From JBPYFK01 sp051984675 (GTDB taxonomy: Bacteria; Actinomycetota; Actinomycetes; Mycobacteriales; Pseudonocardiaceae), in the NCBI GenBank assembly GCA_051984675.1, contig JBPYFK010000020.1, positions 186,001 through 250,000 on the forward strand: a stretch of 64,000 bases of DNA, given 5' to 3'. Positions 25,014-34,439 of the stretch are shown in pieces. Made by a program: the position numbers and the translations under genes. Within the stretch, counting starts at the first letter, position 1; each line of letters opens with the position of its first letter. The notes beneath the pieces are model-generated. The model worked only from the letters and a program-made list of their open reading frames with translations, was not told the DNA's origin and did no database searches.

Positions 25014-25553
25014 ATGGCGAACACAGCAGCAACGCGCAGCGGGGCGACGAGGACTGAGAAGCTGTTCCGGGTAGCGATCGCGCTCAAGGGCATAGACGGT
25101 GCCTGGCAGCTGCTCGCCGGCATCGTGCTGCTCTTCGTGCCGCCGGGCGCGATGACCGAGCTCGCCGACTGGGTCGCCACCCGGGACCTGCTCGGTGACC
25201 CGGCCGGGTCGCTGTCGGCACACCTGCAGATGGCCGCGCACAACTTCGCTGACGGCAGCACCCGCTGGTTCGCGGTCGCCTACCTGCTGATCCACGGGGT
25301 GATCAAACTCGGTCTCGTCTACGCGCTGCTGCGCAAGATCGCGCCCGCCTACCCGCTGGCGGTGGTGGCACTGGCCGCGTTCGTGGTCTTCGAGGTGCTC
25401 CACGCCGTGCACACGCACTCCGTCGCGCTGCCGATCTTCGCCGCGCTGGACATCGTGATCATCGTGCTCGTGATCAAGGAGTACCTCCAACTACGCCGGG
25501 AACGCGCCTCCGCGCAGGGCTCGCAGATCTCCCGGGAGCCAAGCTCACACTGA
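25014..25553 (+). CDS. DUF2127 membrane protein
   Basis: 179 residues with four predicted membrane helices. The family signature is visible: IALKGIDGAWQLLAGIVLLF in the first helix, and LIHGVIKLGLVYALL with the conserved His-Gly and Lys. The C-terminus is basic and cytoplasmic. No function is known for the family. It is separated from its neighbours by gaps of about 140 bp on both sides, with no operon partner. Confidence 0.82.
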   Translation: MANTAATRSGATRTEKLFRVAIALKGIDGAWQLLAGIVLLFVPPGAMTELADWVATRDLLGDPAGSLSAHLQMAAHNFADGSTRWFAVAYLLIHGVIKLGLVYALLRKIAPAYPLAVVALAAFVVFEVLHAVHTHSVALPIFAALDIVIIVLVIKEYLQLRRERASAQGSQISREPSSH

Positions 25554-25689
25554 CGCCGGCGAATTCCCCGATTTCGCCCGTACATCCCTCGCGCCGGTGA
25601 TAGCGTCCTGATCAGCTTTCGGCGACCTGGCGGTTCCGCGATGCCGAGAGGCAAGTAGCCAAGCCACGTTTCCTGGGGGACACGGCCTC

Positions 25690-28600
25690 ATGACAACGCA
25701 TGTGCCGGAAGCCGTTCAGTGGCTTTTCTGGATCGTGGCCGGCGAGTCATGGCCCGAAGGCGACGAGGACGCGCTGCGGCGCATGGCTCACGCGTGGCAT
25801 GCCACAGCAGACAGCATCAACGAGGTCATCGCGGACGGAAACCGCGGCTCTCAGCAGGTCAAGAGCGCGATGGAAGGCCAGACCGCGGACGCGTTCGCGA
25901 AGCTGTGGGCGCAGATCGGCGAGGGCGGCGAGGCCGCGCTGCCGAAGCTGCGGGACGCCTGTAAGCAGCTCGGGGACTCGTGCGATGAGACCGCGCTGGA
26001 GCTCGAGCACACCAAGTTGATGATCATCATGGCGCTCGTCGTGCTCGCGGTCACGATCGCTGTGTTGATCGCGAACACGATCGACACGCTCGGCGCCTCA
26101 GACGCGGCGATTCCACTCGCGCAGATGGGGACACGCCAGGTCTGCGTGATGATCTTCAAGCAACTAGTCCAGAAGCTCGCCACGAAGGCGGCCACGGTGA
26201 CGCTGCAGGGGGCGCTGAGAGGCATCGCCTTCCAGACCGGCGTATCGGCGTTGATGGAGGGCGGGGCCCAGGGCATCGAGATCGCCGAGGGCCACCGGCA
26301 CGGCTTCGACGGGGTGCAGTTCGGCGGTGCCCTTGCGGCCGGCGCGGCAGGCGGCGTCGCAGGTCAGGGGTTCGGGCGCGTCGTCGGGAGCAGGTTCGGA
26401 GGCAGCCTGGCCAAGGAATTCGGCAAGGCCGCCGTCGACGGTGCCGTGCAGAACACCGCAGGCGGTATCGCCCAGCAGGGTGTGCAGCACGCGGCAACCG
26501 GGCAAGCCTTCGACTGGAACCAGGTCGCGAAGGGCTCGGGGCAGGGCCTCGCGATGGGCATGGTCGGCCACGCGACCGGCGGTGGTCACGGCGCGGAGGG
26601 CGCAGGGAGTGCGGCGAAGTCCGCAGCAGAGGCCAACCACGCGGCCGAGGAAGCACACGTCAACATCCCCACTGAAAGGGGTGTTGCGGCACCGGACTCA
26701 CATCCTGGCAACACTGACTCTTCGTCGACTGTAGACAGCCGTGGTTCGGGTTCTTCGCACGGTGATGGCGCGGGGCAGGGCGCGTCGCCGGGCAGTGGTG
26801 CCGTGCATGACACGGGACTGACCACCGCGGAGCACGATTCCGCGCCGGCGAGTACGGCCTCGCAGAGTGTCGCTCCGCCGAGGGAGCAGGCGCCGGCCAC
26901 CGGCGGTGGGCCGACGTCGAGCCTGCCGAGCACGTCGAGCGGCGAGCAGCCGTCGTCGCACGGCCAGCAGCAAGCGTCTGCGGGCGTGCCGCAGCAGGGA
27001 ACTGCCGCTGCCGGTGGTGGGGCGGCGTCGATGGCTGGTGCCGCCGGGGAAGGTCTTCGTGGTGGCGCCGGTCTCGCTGATCGCCCCGCTGCTCCGCCCG
27101 CTACGGGCGCGTTGCGGGACGCGCCGGCCGCAGGCGCTACGGCTGCGCGGCCCGAGTCGGGTGTTGCCTCGTCGGCGCCCCGCGGGGAGGCACCAGCAGG
27201 GCCGGCGCCTCGTGGCGAGGCAGCACCGACGCCCCGTGGCGAGACGGCAGGGCCGGTGCGCGACACGGCAGGACCTCCTCGCGAGGCAGCACCGGCACGC
27301 GATACAGCCTCCGCTCGTGACACAGCGCCCCCGCGCGATACAACGTCGACTGGGGCGGGTGCGGACCGACCCATGGCCGCTCGGAGTCCCGCGTCGGCGG
27401 GCGGGCGGCCGGAAGGGTTCACACGCGACAGGATGTCCGGCGGCGCTGCCGATCGCGGACCGATGTTCGAGCGCGCTTCCGGAGAGCTCCCCCACCCCGA
27501 GAGGGAATCCACCGGGGTCGCCGACCGCGAGCAACCCGCGCACGAGTCCCCACGGACACCGCTGGACAGGCCACTGAATGGCGAGCCAAGCCCCCGGACG
27601 GCTTCAACCGGCGAGAGATCGCCGGAAATCCCCGGCCGCTTCCAGGGGAACCCCGTAGCCGCTGAACGAATGGCTACCAGCGCAGAAGCCGTTCCCGGCA
27701 ACGCCGAAGGAGTCAGAGCCGAGACCCCGCCATCGGGTGCCGGCGACGTTCCTGGCCGCAGCCCCGAACGCGCTTATGCCGATCCCACAGCCCTACCCGA
27801 GCACGGCGCGTCAGTGCCAAACGGTCGTGGTCCTGAAGCCGGCGCGATGTCGCATCCGACGCGTGGGGGCGAGGCTCCGCGCGGGATGGAGGTGCGCGGG
27901 GACCATGGGCCGGCCGCAGTCGAAGGCAACAGCCGTCACGTTGGCCCAGAGGGACGCCCCGGCGTACCCGCGAACGCTGGCCACCGCCCGGAACCGAGTG
28001 CGCCCCGCACAGCCGAGGAGCATGCCGCCCACGAGCGAGCCGCCCACGAACTTTCCCGCCGGATCGAGGCCGAGGGTATTCAGGATCGCGCGACGCTTGA
28101 AGACGCGCTGCGCCTGGACGGGTTCGACGATGTGTCGCCGGCGCCCGAAGTGCCTGCCCATGAGCTGCGGGATCTGCGCCCGACCGAGTCTTCCACCGGG
28201 GCTCGCGGTGGACGCCCGGTCCCGGACACCTCCCGGGTGGCCGGCGAGCTCCGCGACGTCCTGGGCAATTCAACCGTCGATGGCGGCAGGCTGCTGGCCA
28301 GGCTGCACGAGATGCACGGTGATCCTGACCTCGCACACGGTCTGCGCGAGGAATACGCCAGAACAACCGGACGTGACCTCGTCGACGACATCAGGGGCGC
28401 GTCTCGGGACGGCCGGTTGTCCTTCGATCCCGAGCGCTACCTCCACAAACTGCTGCCGGATTCGCCCGCTGACAGTGCGCGCCCACCAGAAGGGGCGCTG
28501 AACGTCCGATCCGGCGAGTTCGCCGGACGCATCCACGAGGCGCTCAGGGCCGGGGACGGCCCCCGGGCCAGCGAGCTGCTCGACCGGCTTAGCCGTGATC

Positions 28601-31600
28601 CCCGGAAAATCTGGGAACTCGGGGACCAGTACCGGTCCCAGTTCGGCGCCGAGGTCACCGACCACATCCGGCAGGCGTTCGACGGTCCAGAAGGCGAGTA
28701 CCTGCATCACCTGCTCGGCGGCGAGCACTTCGAAACCCACGTGCTCTCGCTCGACGAAGCCAAGGAAGTGTACGACCGGCTCGGGAACAGCACGTTCCGC
28801 ACGCGCACCGGGGCGGAGGTGGACATCCCCTTCGGACATCCCGAGGACGGGTGCTACGACCGGGCACATCGCATGGCGATGAAGCTCACCGAGTGGGGGT
28901 ATTCCAACGACAAGGTCTACGCCGCGCGTCCCGGTGCCAGCCAGCTTCGTGTGATGGCGGAAACGGCCAAGTACGGCACGCCTGACAGGCCAGGTGCGGT
29001 GGAGTGGGGTTACCACGTCGCCCCCATCATCAAAGTGCGGCATCCCAGCGGGAACGTTTTCGACGTCGTGATGGACCCTTCGCTGGGGCGCGGGCCGCTC
29101 GCCCTCGACGAGTGGGTCGGGATGATGGGCGTGAACCGCAGCAACTACCTGCGGTTTCATCTGCCCGAAGGCCCACCCGCAGCGCACGAGGGGACGCTGG
29201 GCAGGGTGCTCCACGAGGCGGGTCGGCAAGACCGACCCCCCAGGTATTACACGGACACTGCCTTGGTGTACACGACGCCGCGGGGGAACTACTGGCCGTA
29301 CCACCTCGGCGAACAGCACCACATGGCTCCGACGTTACGCAATGCCGACGTGACCTCCGCGCATATGCAGGAGCGGATCGAGAATTATGCGCACGAGTCC
29401 GAAAGCCGGAAGATCTCCCACGAGTTGACCGACTTCCTCGACCGGCAAAGCTTGCGCGGAAAGAATCCAGTACTTGATGGTTTGATCAAGACGACGGGTA
29501 AGATCTCCCCTCGTTTGGGAGAGATCGTCGAGTGGCGAAACCTGGGTGGGAAGGACGCTGCGCTCGATCAAGCGGTTGATCACTTGACCAGAACGGTCCG
29601 GAACGACCCCACATACCGGACGCTCCTGGATGACACTCGCCACGGAAGGCCATGGCCACCCTCATCCATGGGCTTCGACTCCAACGGCCAGTGGCAGCAC
29701 GCGGGAGTTATGCATCGCGTCTACCACAATCTGTGGTCAGAGCACCAACGGACCGCTCCCCTGATTCCCGCACAGCACCACGCGATTCCACATCCGCGGG
29801 GTGGATTGCCAGAGGGCACCACGTCACACGGATCACCTACTGCCACCACCCCGGAGCCACGGCATGTCAACCCCGAAACAGCGAGATGGGGGCCGGGCCA
29901 ACACGCCGCGGGTTCGCACGACATCGCCAGCGCGCACGAGGCCGCCGGTCGCCACATCGCCAACCCGCACGAGGCCACCAGCCCGCACATCGCTCCGGGC
30001 CATACGGGTGACGAACCGAACGGACACATACCGTCGGGTGCGGCCGAACCGCCGCGCCATGCGCCGGCCCGGGTCGGACTTCCGCCGGAGCTGCACGAGA
30101 AGTTCGGCTCGCACATCGAGGTCCATCAAGGTCCGAACGGGGTGTCGTTCGGCGGAACGAAGTTCACCGACCCGCCGATTCTGGGGGCGAAGAGTTTCGG
30201 GTTCCATGCCGGTGAGAACGGCACATTCCTGATCGACGGGAAGCCGGCTACCCCAGAGCAGGCGGCGAAGGTCATCGCGGCGACCATGCACGAGATTCCC
30301 ACGCTCCGGGAACTTCCTGAAAACGAGCGGCTCGTGTTGACGACCTGCCGCGACAGCGCCCACCCCGGGGCTGTCGACGAGCTGGCCAGGAAGGTCTCGA
30401 CGGCGACCGGTCGTGACGTGGAGGTGCCCAGCTCCGACACCTGGGTCGGGGACGGGCACATCTACACCAGCCAGGGCCTCAAGGACGCCTCGGGGGCGCT
30501 ACGGCCGAACTTGGAAGAGCGCCCCGGCTCCTGGAAGACGATCACGCCGGACGGCAAGGAGACTGTGCGTCACAGCCCCTACCCGCGAGGGCATGCGTCG
30601 ACCTTCTTCCCAGACGAGCGCGGGCACGTCGCGTCCGAAAGTCGAGGGGCTTTCGAGCGCGGCAACTCGCACGGGCCACCAGCACGTCCGGGCTGGCCCG
30701 AACAGACACCCCGCCGCGGCCCGCCACCGCCGCCCGGATACGGACCACCCCCGCACGCGCCCGGCGGCGTGCCACCGGGCGGACCGCCGCGTACTGGCCC
30801 CCACCCGCCGACGCATTTCGGCCGCCCGGGGGCTGGTACGCCGAACGCACCGCGTGGTCCGGTTCCGCCTCCGTCGGGTGGGCCAATCCGCCCTGGCCCG
30901 AGTGGTCCCGTTCCGCACGGCCCAGGCGGGCCGGTCTCGCCGGGTTGGCAGCGCCCTACCGCCGCAGGCCCGCACCGTGGAGGTCCGGTCCCCCCAGCTC
31001 CGGCACGGCCAGGTCCGCATGCCGGACCGCCTGGCGCTCGCCCCATGCCGCCTCGCCCCGAGGCGCCGAACGCTGGTCCTGGGCATCAGCGACCGGTCGA
31101 TCCGCGGGTTTCCGGTTGGCCAGGCGCGGGCCACGGTCCGAGCGCTCCTCGTGACCCGCACATGCCCGGTGGCAATGCGACTCCGCGCCGCCCGGACGGA
31201 CCGCCCGCGTCAGGCCCCCAGCGCCCGCCGGTCGCGCCGGAACGGAGCTACCAACCCAGCGCGACCGACCGTCCCTCCACTGTGGAGCGCGGCAGGGAAC
31301 CAGCGTTCAGTGGGGATGCACCTCGCGGCGAGCCGAGCTTCGATCGCGGTCCTGTTCCGGCGCGAGAGACGCATGAGCCGGCGGTGACGCATGAGCAGCC
31401 GTCGCACCGGGAGGTGTCCTCCGACCAGCGGCCACCCGCAGCCGAGCACGCTGCTGAGACCCGGAATGCCGAGCGCACAACCTCGGAGGAACCGTCACAA
31501 CCGCACGACAACGCCCCAACTGCCGAGCCTGAGCCTCCATCACGATCCGAGGCAAGTTCAGCCGGTCACGAGGTGGCTGAGGACGGCGCTCCCCGAGAGG

Positions 31601-32967
31601 CGCCACGTGCGCAGAAGCCGATCACCGATCACACTGCGCCCACGGCTCGCGGTGAACACCTGGCCAGGGACGAAACGTCACCGCAGCACGACAACGCGCC
31701 AGCTACCGAACCTGAGCCTCGATCACCGCACGCCGACCGGCCCGCGGACGAGCCATCCACCACGACAGAAGAATCGTCCGAAACACCGGGACCCCTGCAC
31801 GACGAGCCCAATCGCGTCGAAGAGCACTCCACGCCGGCCAAGCCCGACGCTTCCGGCGTCGAGTCCGCACCGCGCGAGGAGACTCAGCCCGCCCGGTCTG
31901 AAGCTACGGCACCGGAAGCGCACGAGCCGCAGGACCAGCAGCACGCCGAGAGCGACGGTCGGGGTCGGCTCAGCAAGCTCTTGGACCCGAAGGGACTGTC
32001 GCGTCATTCGCACGAGCAGGAGCAGCCGAAAAGCGACGCCTCGGCCAACATTCGAAAGATCCTGGGCCTAGGGCCGGACAGCTCGCACGAGCACGAGCAT
32101 CCAGACGGAAAGCAGTCGCACCACCGAGTCGACCCCATCGAGATCACCGCGGAGCACATTGAACAGGCGAACGAAGTCGCTCAAACTCCGCACGCTGAGC
32201 TGACCGGCGACGGCGAGTCGGCTCGGATCGCGACTCCCGAAGAGATCGAGGCGTTCCAGCGGCTATGTGAGGAGCACTCCTCCCTGTTCCAACCGGGCAC
32301 GCGAGAGGAGCTCGTCAGGAGACGTCTCAAGAATCCAGAGTTGCTGCGTGGTCTTAACGACGCGGAGGTGTCGGCCGTGATGACCTACACCGGTGACCGC
32401 GGAAGCTGTTTCGCCATGAATGAGGGCCTTCGCAACGGCGATGCGGGACGGTATGAACCGTATCGGGTCACCCTGGATTCGGCGCTGAACAAGATGCGTG
32501 CCAATGCCGAGGCCGCACAGGTTACGGTGCCTTCCCAGTTTGGGCGGAACATCTCGATTCATTCGGGCGACCTGGCGAAGTTCCGGTTCGACTACGGACT
32601 GCACAATTCGGTGACCGAGAAGGGATTTCTTAGTTGCACACCGGGCGAAAGCCAGCACCGGCCGAAGGGCCTGGAGACAGGCTGGCACAAGGTGAAAATG
32701 ACCTACCTTCCCGCTCCCGGGCAGCGGCCGTTCGCGGTTGACGTCTCCCATCTGTCGAGGTTCGAGGGTGAAGGCGAGTGGCTCGGTGTTACTGACCGGA
32801 ATTTCCAGGTCAAACACTACGCGGAACATCTGGATGCACAAGAGCCTTACATCGAAGTGGTCTTGCAGGAAACTCCTCCCCCGTCAACCGCGAGTACGGA
32901 GTCCATAAGCCCCCGCGACACCAACATTACAAGGGCGCTGTCAGGACAAGAGTCCTGGCGCAGGTGA
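25690..32967 (+). CDS. CpnT-like giant polymorphic toxin with deamidase-like and ADP-ribosyltransferase-like domains
   Basis: 2425 residues. The N-terminus (about 5-105) is a WXG100-like helical hairpin with PEGDEDALRRMAHAW, as in M. tuberculosis CpnT, marking an ESX (type VII) substrate. A membrane helix (111-133) and a Gly/Ala-rich hydrophobic region (to about 300) follow. About 300-860 is Pro/Ala/Glu-rich and disordered; about 865-1010 is helical. About 1015-1160 resembles a protein-glutaminase fold, with GCYDRAH (C1055), YHVAP (H1109) and VMDPS (D1129). About 1463-1647 is an accessory domain; 1658-1857 is Pro/Gly-rich. About 2152-2405 resembles an ADP-ribosyltransferase (YTGDRG, GFLSCTP, EGEGEW). 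A cognate glycohydrolase overlaps or follows. Target and export are inferred. Confidence 0.82.
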   Translation: MTTHVPEAVQWLFWIVAGESWPEGDEDALRRMAHAWHATADSINEVIADGNRGSQQVKSAMEGQTADAFAKLWAQIGEGGEAALPKLRDACKQLGDSCDETALELEHTKLMIIMALVVLAVTIAVLIANTIDTLGASDAAIPLAQMGTRQVCVMIFKQLVQKLATKAATVTLQGALRGIAFQTGVSALMEGGAQGIEIAEGHRHGFDGVQFGGALAAGAAGGVAGQGFGRVVGSRFGGSLAKEFGKAAVDGAVQNTAGGIAQQGVQHAATGQAFDWNQVAKGSGQGLAMGMVGHATGGGHGAEGAGSAAKSAAEANHAAEEAHVNIPTERGVAAPDSHPGNTDSSSTVDSRGSGSSHGDGAGQGASPGSGAVHDTGLTTAEHDSAPASTASQSVAPPREQAPATGGGPTSSLPSTSSGEQPSSHGQQQASAGVPQQGTAAAGGGAASMAGAAGEGLRGGAGLADRPAAPPATGALRDAPAAGATAARPESGVASSAPRGEAPAGPAPRGEAAPTPRGETAGPVRDTAGPPREAAPARDTASARDTAPPRDTTSTGAGADRPMAARSPASAGGRPEGFTRDRMSGGAADRGPMFERASGELPHPERESTGVADREQPAHESPRTPLDRPLNGEPSPRTASTGERSPEIPGRFQGNPVAAERMATSAEAVPGNAEGVRAETPPSGAGDVPGRSPERAYADPTALPEHGASVPNGRGPEAGAMSHPTRGGEAPRGMEVRGDHGPAAVEGNSRHVGPEGRPGVPANAGHRPEPSAPRTAEEHAAHERAAHELSRRIEAEGIQDRATLEDALRLDGFDDVSPAPEVPAHELRDLRPTESSTGARGGRPVPDTSRVAGELRDVLGNSTVDGGRLLARLHEMHGDPDLAHGLREEYARTTGRDLVDDIRGASRDGRLSFDPERYLHKLLPDSPADSARPPEGALNVRSGEFAGRIHEALRAGDGPRASELLDRLSRDPRKIWELGDQYRSQFGAEVTDHIRQAFDGPEGEYLHHLLGGEHFETHVLSLDEAKEVYDRLGNSTFRTRTGAEVDIPFGHPEDGCYDRAHRMAMKLTEWGYSNDKVYAARPGASQLRVMAETAKYGTPDRPGAVEWGYHVAPIIKVRHPSGNVFDVVMDPSLGRGPLALDEWVGMMGVNRSNYLRFHLPEGPPAAHEGTLGRVLHEAGRQDRPPRYYTDTALVYTTPRGNYWPYHLGEQHHMAPTLRNADVTSAHMQERIENYAHESESRKISHELTDFLDRQSLRGKNPVLDGLIKTTGKISPRLGEIVEWRNLGGKDAALDQAVDHLTRTVRNDPTYRTLLDDTRHGRPWPPSSMGFDSNGQWQHAGVMHRVYHNLWSEHQRTAPLIPAQHHAIPHPRGGLPEGTTSHGSPTATTPEPRHVNPETARWGPGQHAAGSHDIASAHEAAGRHIANPHEATSPHIAPGHTGDEPNGHIPSGAAEPPRHAPARVGLPPELHEKFGSHIEVHQGPNGVSFGGTKFTDPPILGAKSFGFHAGENGTFLIDGKPATPEQAAKVIAATMHEIPTLRELPENERLVLTTCRDSAHPGAVDELARKVSTATGRDVEVPSSDTWVGDGHIYTSQGLKDASGALRPNLEERPGSWKTITPDGKETVRHSPYPRGHASTFFPDERGHVASESRGAFERGNSHGPPARPGWPEQTPRRGPPPPPGYGPPPHAPGGVPPGGPPRTGPHPPTHFGRPGAGTPNAPRGPVPPPSGGPIRPGPSGPVPHGPGGPVSPGWQRPTAAGPHRGGPVPPAPARPGPHAGPPGARPMPPRPEAPNAGPGHQRPVDPRVSGWPGAGHGPSAPRDPHMPGGNATPRRPDGPPASGPQRPPVAPERSYQPSATDRPSTVERGREPAFSGDAPRGEPSFDRGPVPARETHEPAVTHEQPSHREVSSDQRPPAAEHAAETRNAERTTSEEPSQPHDNAPTAEPEPPSRSEASSAGHEVAEDGAPREAPRAQKPITDHTAPTARGEHLARDETSPQHDNAPATEPEPRSPHADRPADEPSTTTEESSETPGPLHDEPNRVEEHSTPAKPDASGVESAPREETQPARSEATAPEAHEPQDQQHAESDGRGRLSKLLDPKGLSRHSHEQEQPKSDASANIRKILGLGPDSSHEHEHPDGKQSHHRVDPIEITAEHIEQANEVAQTPHAELTGDGESARIATPEEIEAFQRLCEEHSSLFQPGTREELVRRRLKNPELLRGLNDAEVSAVMTYTGDRGSCFAMNEGLRNGDAGRYEPYRVTLDSALNKMRANAEAAQVTVPSQFGRNISIHSGDLAKFRFDYGLHNSVTEKGFLSCTPGESQHRPKGLETGWHKVKMTYLPAPGQRPFAVDVSHLSRFEGEGEWLGVTDRNFQVKHYAEHLDAQEPYIEVVLQETPPPSTASTESISPRDTNITRALSGQESWRR

Positions 32968-32981
32968 GGTGGATTGAGCTG

Positions 32982-34424
32982 ATGTCTGTACCCGACGCCG
33001 CGACCCAGGCCCAGGCCCAGGGAGGTCATGTAGGCGAGGCTCCGCAGGTTGAGCCGACGACCGAGTTCGTGGACCTGACCCCGGACGAGGTTGAGTTCAT
33101 CGACGCGTGGCGTTCTTACTGGTCGCACGGTTCTCCAGGAAACCGCGCGGAAGTCGAAGCGATCGTAGACGTGGCCAGGACGGCCCTCGGCGAGAACTTC
33201 GTGCGCTACCAGGAAAACGCGCGCGAGAGCGCGCGCAAGCCGGGGTTCCTCGGTCGGGCTCGCAAGCTTCCGTCCTATGTGGAGTCCAGCTGCGCGGAGA
33301 TCAAACGCAATCTTCCCGGCGGGGTTGTCGGGGGCATGGTCGGCGACGCACTCGGCGCACCGGTCGAGTTCGACCCGCTGGAGCGGATCGTCGCGCGGTT
33401 CGGGCCGAATGGCGTGGTAGACCTGGCACCTGTCTTTGGCCGAGCCGGCGCGGTGACCGACGACACCCAGATGGCGTTGTTCGTCCTTGAGGCGCTGTTG
33501 ATGGCTCGGGTCAGGTTCCGGCACGGAAAGTACGAAAGGACCGTTCAGCCGCGCCTTGAGATGCAGTACGCCCTCGCTCAGTGGTTGCATACCCAGGGGG
33601 TGGAATGGCCTCATGTGCTACCACCCGCCCTGCGAGGGGGGATGTCCAGGCCGTTCGGTCAGCTCGCTCACGACCGCGAGCTGCACCAGCAACGCAGTCC
33701 TGACCAGGTGAGTATGGAGGCTCTGACCGCGTTTGCTCTCGCGACCGAGGACAACCCGCACAGTGGTATCAGCGACTTCCATTCCCCGCTCAACAGTGCG
33801 CAGGGCTGCGGCGCACTCAGCCGAGCGGGAATGGCAGCAGTGTGGTCCGACGTTCCTGAAGTTGTGTTCAAGCTGGGTGCCACCGCGTCGTTGATCAGTC
33901 ACGGGCACCCCGATGGTTACCTTCCTGGTGGAGCTTTCGCGGTTCTCGCGCAGTATTTCCTGCATGGCCAGGGCGTCGTGGAGGCGCTGGACGCCACGCT
34001 GTACCAACTCTCGCGGTGGCACGGGCACAATGCCACCATCGCCACGCTGACTCGCGCGTTGGATGTGGGCCAGTCAGGTCGAATGTCACCGTCCGATGTT
34101 GATCGGCATTTCCCGAGTTCGGATCATTCGGCGCCCGATACCCTCGGTATCGCGGTGTGCGCTGTCTTGAGCCATCCTGACAGCTTTGAAGATGCGGTGC
34201 TGGCGGCGGTGAACCATTCCGGGAACAGTGCGACCGCTGGTGCGGTCTGCGGCACCCTCATGGGACTGCGGTTGGGGGTCGAGGCCATCCCGCAGCGCTG
34301 GCGTGACCAGGTGGAGCTTCGCAGTGTGGCCGACGAGCTCGTGCGGAACGTGATCAGCGAGTTCTGCGAACCCGAGCCACCGGACTCACCTGAGTGGTTC
34401 GATCGTTACCTGGTACCTAGCTGA
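32982..34424 (+). CDS. ADP-ribosylglycohydrolase (DraG/ARH) family protein, altered metal site
   Basis: 480 residues from ATG 32982, with GAGGTGG 9 nt upstream. A GTG at 32964 overlapping the toxin stop (GTGA) is also possible, so the two genes are tightly coupled. The N-terminal 110 residues are not part of the hydrolase fold. The DraG core shows VGDALGAPVEF (D122) and VTDDTQMAL (T159-T162), which bind metal. The usual C-terminal GDxD[ST] motif reads NHSGNSATAG (N415, A417), so two of its metal ligands are replaced. Its probable role is immunity against the toxin's ADP-ribosyltransferase domain, either by hydrolysis or by binding. The C-terminus WFDRYLVP is shared with the next gene. Confidence 0.85.
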   Translation: MSVPDAATQAQAQGGHVGEAPQVEPTTEFVDLTPDEVEFIDAWRSYWSHGSPGNRAEVEAIVDVARTALGENFVRYQENARESARKPGFLGRARKLPSYVESSCAEIKRNLPGGVVGGMVGDALGAPVEFDPLERIVARFGPNGVVDLAPVFGRAGAVTDDTQMALFVLEALLMARVRFRHGKYERTVQPRLEMQYALAQWLHTQGVEWPHVLPPALRGGMSRPFGQLAHDRELHQQRSPDQVSMEALTAFALATEDNPHSGISDFHSPLNSAQGCGALSRAGMAAVWSDVPEVVFKLGATASLISHGHPDGYLPGGAFAVLAQYFLHGQGVVEALDATLYQLSRWHGHNATIATLTRALDVGQSGRMSPSDVDRHFPSSDHSAPDTLGIAVCAVLSHPDSFEDAVLAAVNHSGNSATAGAVCGTLMGLRLGVEAIPQRWRDQVELRSVADELVRNVISEFCEPEPPDSPEWFDRYLVPS

Positions 34425-34439
34425 CGACGGGAAAGCACG

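Noticed and set aside
26156..27701. Long minus-strand frames inside the giant toxin gene
   Set aside because: They mirror the low-complexity Pro/Ala/Glu region of the plus-strand gene and show no independent domain.
30660..31260. Pro/Gly-rich tract of the toxin considered as a collagen-like or CRISPR-like repeat
   Set aside because: The repetition is at amino-acid composition level only; no constant-length DNA repeats with unique spacers are present.
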